NCBI GenBank assembly: GCA_017432565.1
Contig: JAFRIW010000030.1
Location: forward strand, 1-36,840
DNA from: Lachnospiraceae bacterium
GTDB taxonomy: Bacteria; Bacillota; Clostridia; Lachnospirales; Lachnospiraceae
Direction: 5' to 3'
DNA length: 36,840 bases
Positions 33,192-36,840 of this stretch are shown piece after piece. Each line of letters begins with the position of its first letter. Position 1 is the first letter of the stretch. A program made the position numbers and the translations under genes. A model generated the notes under the pieces. That model saw only the letters and a list, made by a program, of their open reading frames with translations. It did no database searches and was not told where the DNA came from.

Positions 33192-33632
33192 ATGGGAGTG
33201 GCAGGTTTTGCTCATGCAGCATTTAATGTGACCGACATGGAGCGCTCGATCAGCTTTTATGCGGAGGTATTCGGCGCGCGCAAAGCGTTCGAGATCGCCC
33301 ACCCGGTCACCGGAAAGCCGTGGATCGTCTACCTCCACATCGCCGGGGACCAGTTCATCGAGCTGTTTTATGGCGGGGAGAAAATCATTCCTTACGAAGA
33401 CAGCAATGCAGGCTTCTCCCATGTCTGTCTCGCGGTGATGGATATCAACGAGATTGCCGACAGGATCGTACAGTGCGGCGCGCCGCTGGATTCTCCCGTG
33501 CGGCAGGGGAGGGACGGCAACTGGCAGTGCTGGACGCACGACCCGGACGGGAACAGGATCGAGCTGATGCAGATGTCGGAAGACTCTCTTCAGAATCAGT
33601 TTGTGAGGTCTCTGGCAGAAAGAAAAGAATGA
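33192..33632 (+). CDS. VOC (vicinal oxygen chelate/glyoxalase) family protein
   Basis: The 146-residue protein has one VOC module pair: FAHAAFNVTDMERSISFYAEVFG at the start (H6 a likely metal ligand), FIELFYGG in the middle (a Glu ligand), HVCLAVMDINE at about 77-87 (a second His) and DPDGNRIELMQM near the end (the last Glu ligand). Members include lactoylglutathione lyases, epimerases and dioxygenases. The neighbours act on small sugar acids, so a methylglyoxal or hydroxypyruvate-type substrate or an isomerase role is possible. A strong RBS (AAGGAGGAA) is present 24 bp after the MocA-type gene. Confidence 0.88.
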   Translation: MGVAGFAHAAFNVTDMERSISFYAEVFGARKAFEIAHPVTGKPWIVYLHIAGDQFIELFYGGEKIIPYEDSNAGFSHVCLAVMDINEIADRIVQCGAPLDSPVRQGRDGNWQCWTHDPDGNRIELMQMSEDSLQNQFVRSLAERKE

Positions 33633-33654
33633 ATTTTCAAGGAGGGAGAAAAGC

Positions 33655-34533
33655 ATGAAAATCGGATTCATCGGACTGGGGATCATGGGCAAACCCATGG
33701 CTAAAAACCTGATGAAGGGCGGATACACGGATGTCGTCGTGAATGATCTGAACAAAGATGCCGTGAAAGAACTGGTCGACTGCGGCGCTTCTGCGGCGGA
33801 AAATGACGAGATCGGAAAGCTCTGCGATGTTGTGTTTACGATGCTGCCGAATTCTCCGCAGGTGAAGGAAGTCATGCTCGGAGAACAGGGAGTCGCCGCG
33901 TTCATGCGCCCGGGCACCATCCTGATCGACATGAGCTCGATCAACCCGATCGCCAGCAAAGAGATCGCCGCAGTGCTGAACGAAAAAGATGTGGACATGC
34001 TGGATGCGCCTGTTTCCGGCGGCGAGCCGAAGGCGATCGACGCTACGCTGTCCTTCATGGTCGGCGGTAAGCAGGAGACGTTTGACCGATATAAGCCGAT
34101 TCTGGAGACCATGGGTGCCTCCGTCGTGCGATGCGGTGAGATCGGCGCCGGCAATACGACCAAGCTTGCCAATCAGATTATCGTCGCCTGCAATATCCAG
34201 GCGCTGGCGGAGGCGCTCATGCTGGCCAAAAAGGCGGAAGTCGACCCGGAGCTTGTTTTTGAAGCAATCAGAGGCGGACTGGCCGGATCGACCGTGATGA
34301 ATGCCAAAGCGCCCATGATGCTCGCCGGAAACGACAAGCCCGGGTTCAAGGTGGATCTGCACATCAAAGATCTGAACAATGTCCTTGACTGTGCGCACAG
34401 CGTAGGGGCACCGGTGCCGATGACGGCCCAGGTCCAGGAGATCCTCCAGTGGCTCCACAACCGCGGCGGCGGGCAGAAGGACCACAGCGCGATCGTGCAC
34501 TATTATGAGTACCTGACGGGCGAAACGCTCTGA
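33655..34533 (+). CDS. garR: NAD(P)-dependent beta-hydroxyacid dehydrogenase (2-hydroxy-3-oxopropionate reductase, GarR-like)
   Basis: The 292-residue protein fits the tartronate-semialdehyde reductase/3-hydroxyisobutyrate dehydrogenase family: IGFIGLGIMGKPMAKNLMK at about 3-21, DAPVSGGEPKAIDATLSFMVGG at 117-138 (substrate loop) and the catalytic K170 in AGNTTKLANQ. GarR reduces tartronate semialdehyde to glycerate in glucarate, galactarate and glyoxylate breakdown. The cluster otherwise lacks the glucarate/galactarate genes, so a different hydroxyacid or semialdehyde is possible. RBS AAGGAGGGAGA; 22 bp after the VOC gene. The GarR name is by resemblance, not proof. Confidence 0.85.
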   Translation: MKIGFIGLGIMGKPMAKNLMKGGYTDVVVNDLNKDAVKELVDCGASAAENDEIGKLCDVVFTMLPNSPQVKEVMLGEQGVAAFMRPGTILIDMSSINPIASKEIAAVLNEKDVDMLDAPVSGGEPKAIDATLSFMVGGKQETFDRYKPILETMGASVVRCGEIGAGNTTKLANQIIVACNIQALAEALMLAKKAEVDPELVFEAIRGGLAGSTVMNAKAPMMLAGNDKPGFKVDLHIKDLNNVLDCAHSVGAPVPMTAQVQEILQWLHNRGGGQKDHSAIVHYYEYLTGETL

Positions 34534-34540
34534 GTAGACA

Positions 34541-35464
34541 ATGATCTCTATCCTGCTGATGCGGCAGATTGCCGCGCTGTTTATCATGATCGGAATGGGT
34601 TTTGCTGTCGTAAAGTCCGGTATGCTGAAGCCGGAAAACAGCAGAACCCTGTCCGTTCTGATTCTTTACCTGATCTTTCCCTGTGTGATCGTGAAGTCAT
34701 TTCAGATCGACCTCACTCCGGAGGTCAGAACAGGCTTTGTGCTGGCACTGGTCGCAGCGTTTGTCATTCACATTCTGCTGCTGGGGATCTGCTTTGTCCT
34801 GGATAAGATCTTTCATCTGGACAATGTCGAGAAGGACGCTGTTTTCTACTCCAACTGCGGCAACCTGCTGATCCCGCTGGTCGCAGAAGTGCTCGGGGAA
34901 GAATGGGTCATCTTCTGCAACGGATATATCTGCGTTCAGGTCCTTTTTCTCTGGACACACGGGCAGATGGTGATGTCCGGCACGCGGAAGGCGGATCCGG
35001 TCAAAATCCTGAAAAACCCGAATATTGTTGCGATGGTGATCGGTGCGGCCATGCTGCTGACCGGGATGCGCTTTCCGGCCCTGGTCCAGGACAGCCTGAA
35101 TGCTGTGAGCGCGGCTTTTGTACCGGCGTGCATGCTCATGATCGGCATGCTGCTCGGGAATGTGAAGTGGAAGGAGATGCTGAAGAGATACAGGATCTTC
35201 CTGATTGTGCTTCTGCGAATGCTGGTCGTTCCGTGTCTGATTCTTCTTTTCTGCAGGTATACCCCGCTGCGCAGGATGTCGCCGGACGCCGATACGATTA
35301 TGTTCATCACCTTTCTGGCGGCCGCCGGGCCGACGGCCACAACCATCACGCAGATGGCCCAGCTCTTCGGGGCGGATTCGGAATATGCCGGAGCCATCAG
35401 CATCCTGACGACGCTGTCGTGCATTGTTTTTATTCCGCTGATGGCGTTTCTGTATTATCTTTAA
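34541..35464 (+). CDS. AEC family (auxin efflux carrier-type) transporter
   Basis: The 307-residue membrane protein has about ten hydrophobic segments in the AEC (MdcF-like) layout. It opens with MRQIAALFIMIGMGFAVVKSG and LSVLILYLIFPCVIVKSF, has the SNCGNLLIPLVAEVLGEE segment conserved in the family, and ends with FLAAAGPTATTITQMAQLF, a hallmark of AEC carriers. Bacterial members move malonate, malate or related acids. The gene starts only 7 bp after the GarR-like gene and has no clear RBS, so translation is probably coupled. Uptake or export of an organic acid used by the cluster is inferred. Confidence 0.88.
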   Translation: MISILLMRQIAALFIMIGMGFAVVKSGMLKPENSRTLSVLILYLIFPCVIVKSFQIDLTPEVRTGFVLALVAAFVIHILLLGICFVLDKIFHLDNVEKDAVFYSNCGNLLIPLVAEVLGEEWVIFCNGYICVQVLFLWTHGQMVMSGTRKADPVKILKNPNIVAMVIGAAMLLTGMRFPALVQDSLNAVSAAFVPACMLMIGMLLGNVKWKEMLKRYRIFLIVLLRMLVVPCLILLFCRYTPLRRMSPDADTIMFITFLAAAGPTATTITQMAQLFGADSEYAGAISILTTLSCIVFIPLMAFLYYL

Positions 35465-35465
35465 A

Positions 35466-35553
35466 ATGTCACGTGAATGTCGTGTGAAAGTCATTTGAAT
35501 GTCAAGTGAATGTCATTTGAATGTCGCGTGAAAGTCATTTAAATGTCATGTGA
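35466..35553 (+). repeat. Eight-unit 11-bp tandem repeat upstream of the SDR gene
   Basis: Eight direct copies of an 11-bp unit, close to ATGTCATTTGA, lie head to tail with no spacers. Seven or more positions are constant (A-x-GTC-x-x-x-T-x-A). Unit variants include ATGTCACGTGA, ATGTCGTGTGA, AAGTCATTTGA and ATGTCAAGTGA. The array begins one base after the AEC stop codon (TAA, 35462-35464) and runs straight into the SDR ribosome site (AAGTGGAGGGG, 35554-35564). It is too short and gapless for CRISPR. The 11-bp period matches about one DNA turn. Confidence 0.9.
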
Positions 35554-35568
35554 AAGTGGAGGGGACAA

Positions 35569-36345
35569 ATGGGGATTATAGAGAAAATGCGGCTTGACGG
35601 AAAAAGAGGTTATGTCACCGGCGGCGCGCGCGGAATCGGGAAGTGCACAGCCACGGCTTTCGCCGAGGCGGGAGCGGATGTCGCGATCGTGGATATTGAT
35701 TACGAAGAGGCGGTGAAGACCGCCGCAGAGATCGCGGAAAAGACAGGACGGAAGGTGATTGCCATCCGCTGCGACTGCACCGTTCCGGAGCAGGTGGACG
35801 AGATGATCCGGACGGTCGTCACAGAACTGGGCGGTCTCGAATTCTGCCATAATAATGCCGGCATCTGCATCAATGCGCCGGCGGAGGAGATGACCTACGA
35901 GCAGTGGCTGAAGGTCATGAATATCAATCTGAACGGAGTGTTCCTGACAGATATTGCCGCCGGTAAATACATGCTCGAGCATGGCGGCGGCTCGATCATA
36001 AACACGGCTTCGATGTCGGCACACATCGTCAACGTGCCGCAGCCGCAGTGCGCGTACAACGCGTCCAAAGCCGGCGTGATCCAGCTGACGAAGTCGCTTG
36101 CCATCGAGTGGGCGAAAAGAGGCGTGCGCGTCAACAGCATCAGCCCGGGATATATCGGCACAGACCTGGTGCTGAGCTCCGAGACACTGATTCCGCTGAT
36201 CGAGAAGTGGAACGCGATGGCGCCGATGGGCCGGCTCGGCAGGCCGGAGGAGCTGCAGTCGATCTGTGTCTACCTCGCCGGCGACACCAGCTCGTTTACC
36301 ACCGGCTCCGACTTTATTGTTGACGGAGCCTTCACCTGCTTCTGA
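35569..36345 (+). CDS. SDR family oxidoreductase (polyol/gluconate dehydrogenase type)
   Basis: The 258-residue protein is a classical short-chain dehydrogenase: the Rossmann glycine motif TGGARGIGKCTATAFAEAG at about 17-35, D42 at the end of beta-2 favouring NAD(H), NNAG at 95-98, the catalytic S150 and YNASK (Y163, K167). The C-terminus ends VDGAFTCF, as in many sorbitol or 2-deoxy-gluconate dehydrogenases. It likely interconverts a sugar alcohol or acid hydroxyl and ketone. It begins 104 bp after the AEC gene, right behind the tandem repeat, with a GGAGGGG ribosome site, and is followed by an intrinsic terminator. The substrate is unassigned. Confidence 0.92.
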   Translation: MGIIEKMRLDGKRGYVTGGARGIGKCTATAFAEAGADVAIVDIDYEEAVKTAAEIAEKTGRKVIAIRCDCTVPEQVDEMIRTVVTELGGLEFCHNNAGICINAPAEEMTYEQWLKVMNINLNGVFLTDIAAGKYMLEHGGGSIINTASMSAHIVNVPQPQCAYNASKAGVIQLTKSLAIEWAKRGVRVNSISPGYIGTDLVLSSETLIPLIEKWNAMAPMGRLGRPEELQSICVYLAGDTSSFTTGSDFIVDGAFTCF

Positions 36346-36385
36346 GGAGAGGCAGGGCTTCCCGGACGGCGCTTTCCGGGCTCGG

Positions 36386-36411
36386 AAGTTTCCCGGTTTC
36401 GGGAACTTTTT
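36386..36411 (+). terminator. Intrinsic terminator after the SDR gene
   Basis: AAGT-T-TCCCG (36386-36395) pairs with CGGGAACTT (36400-36408), a 9-bp stem with one bulged T and a GTTT loop, followed by TTTTT at 36407-36411. It lies about 40 bp after the SDR stop. A second small hairpin (CCCGGA with TCCGGG, 36361-36380) precedes it. Confidence 0.72.
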
Positions 36412-36414
36412 CAC

Positions 36415-36510
36415 GATAATTGAACTCTTTTCCTTCTATAACGGGGAAAAGAGTTCAATTTTACTTGTCTGCTTTTTCCAGGAATCTAAGATTATTGAAC
36501 TCTTATCCTT
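36415..36510. repeat. Repeated 21-bp unit, two direct copies and one inverted
   Basis: The unit GATAATTGAACTCTTTTCCTT (36415-36435) recurs at 36490-36510 with 19 of 21 bases equal. An inverted copy, GGAAAAGAGTTCAATT (36445-36460), forms a perfect 16-bp stem with the first (36418-36433, 11-nt loop). The perfect arms suggest a cruciform, RNA hairpin or protein-binding site. The region 36346-36566 otherwise holds no gene. Confidence 0.75.
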
Positions 36511-36566
36511 GTTTCTGATGATTTAGGTACAAGTCACAAGACATAAAATCAGCAAATCAAAGTGAA

Positions 36567-36734
36567 GTGACATGCTCCCGCCACTTTCGCTTTCGCTTAG
36601 AAGTGGGGGCTTCCTGTTCGACAGCCTCTGCAGGCTGAGCATAAGCAGGCTATCCCCGCGTGCCCCGCGGTTCATATTTTACGCCCGATTACGGGCTTTT
36701 TTCTATGTCTCTATAGTATATCTCCATTCAGTCC
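36567..36734 (-). ncRNA. Probable TnpB omega-RNA (reRNA) scaffold and right end
   Basis: Read on the minus strand after the tnpB stop there are three hairpins. First is GCCCG-TAAT-CGGGC (36683-36696). Then comes CAGCCT-GCAG-AGGCTG (around 36622-36637). Last is a long terminal hairpin CC-ACTT/AAGTGG with one mismatch (36578-36586 with 36601-36609, 14-nt loop). TnpB guide RNAs come from exactly this region and use the flanking DNA as guide, so the guide would be the complement of about 36547-36566. No expression evidence is available. Confidence 0.5.
36683..36702 (+). terminator. Small hairpin with T-run facing into the TnpB element
   Basis: On the plus strand GCCCG (36683-36687) pairs with CGGGC (36692-36696) around ATTA and is followed by TTTTTT (36697-36702). 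It could stop transcription coming from the SDR side into tnpB antisense. On the minus strand the same hairpin would be part of the omega-RNA. Confidence 0.45.
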
Positions 36735-36840
36735 TCAGGATGCGTCCCGGAGTCCTTTCATGAGCCTTCGCCCTTCCTCGCGGATATTCACTGCTGCGTT
36801 TACATCCCGGTCCATGCAGTTCCCGCATCCGCACTGATAA
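36735..36840 (-). CDS. tnpB: TnpB (IS605 OrfB) RNA-guided nuclease, C-terminal fragment cut by the window edge
   Basis: The last 34 codons of a minus-strand frame read YQCGCGNCMDRDVNAAVNI and on to a TGA stop (complement of 36735-36737). CGCGNC is the second half of the TnpB zinc finger, and DRDVNAAVNI contains the final RuvC aspartate and the NAA-x-NI block typical of TnpB/OrfB. The start lies outside the window, so it cannot be told whether the gene is intact. It reads away from the window edge towards the SDR gene. Confidence 0.85.
   Translation of the reverse strand, partial: YQCGCGNCMDRDVNAAVNIREEGRRLMKGLRDAS

Larger units (their letters stand above)
36567..36840 (-). mobile_element. 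Partial IS200/IS605-type (TnpB) element, right end to window edge
   Basis: The minus strand carries the end of a TnpB reading frame and then a structured tail of about 170 bases that ends with a hairpin and CATGTCAC (complement of 36567-36574). This matches the layout of IS200/IS605-group elements, where tnpB is followed by a structured right end lacking inverted repeats. The left end, a possible tnpA and the rest of tnpB lie beyond 36840. The boundary at 36567 is inferred from the hairpin and end motif. Confidence 0.7.

Noticed and set aside
35466..35553. CRISPR array
   Set aside because: The unit is only 11 bp, there are no spacers, and no cas genes are present.

Overview
The window looks like a chromosomal region of an anaerobic Firmicute, most likely a gut or rumen Clostridium relative (Lachnospiraceae or Oscillospiraceae type). 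This rests on moderately GC-rich coding DNA, strong AGGAGG-type ribosome sites, an Ala/Glu-rich lipoprotein linker, a permuted GH3 enzyme of the kind known from Ruminococcus and Butyrivibrio, and Clostridia-type families such as DUF4867 and a split transketolase. The genus is inference. No rRNA, tRNA or CRISPR array was seen.

Layout. (1) 144-6072, + strand: a LarA-like nickel hydroxyacid racemase/epimerase translationally coupled to a four-carbon acid-sugar kinase (DUF1537), then a DUF1349 protein, an NhaC-type antiporter and an iron-dependent alcohol dehydrogenase. (2) 6054-7619, - strand: an AraC-type regulator with a degenerate receiver-like N-terminus. Its 3' end overlaps the dehydrogenase, and its upstream region is shared with the next operon. 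(3) 7961-22823, + strand: a long catabolic operon. It runs sugar-binding lipoprotein, two ABC permeases, GH5, class II aldolase, domain-permuted GH3, PfkB kinase, RpiB/LacAB-type isomerase, CoA-acylating (methyl)malonate-semialdehyde dehydrogenase, transketolase N and C subunits, and a second GH5. (4) 22851-27406, + strand: a Gld-like exporter module of ABC ATPase, ABC-2 permease, GldG-like protein and DUF4340 protein. (5) 27435-28103: DUF4867. Then on the - strand come a full-length transketolase and an L-fucose/L-arabinose-isomerase-family protein. (6) 31983-36345, + strand: Gfo/Idh/MocA oxidoreductase, VOC protein, GarR-like reductase, AEC transporter and an SDR, the last behind an 11-bp tandem repeat. 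(7) 36567-36840, - strand: the tail of an IS200/IS605-type element, with the end of TnpB and its probable omega-RNA/right end.

How it may work together. The central operon reads as import of a glycoside or oligosaccharide by an ABC importer, whose ATPase must be encoded elsewhere. Cytoplasmic GH5 and GH3 enzymes without signal peptides would then hydrolyse it. An RpiB-like isomerase, PfkB kinase, aldolase, split transketolase and CoA-acylating dehydrogenase would process the released sugar. The set overlaps parts of the tagatose, myo-inositol, D-apiose and sulfo-transketolase pathways but matches none of them completely. It is the best candidate here for an undescribed pathway. The flanking blocks (acid-sugar epimerase and kinase; isomerase and second transketolase; MocA, GarR and SDR oxidoreductases) suggest a larger uncommon-sugar and sugar-acid island.
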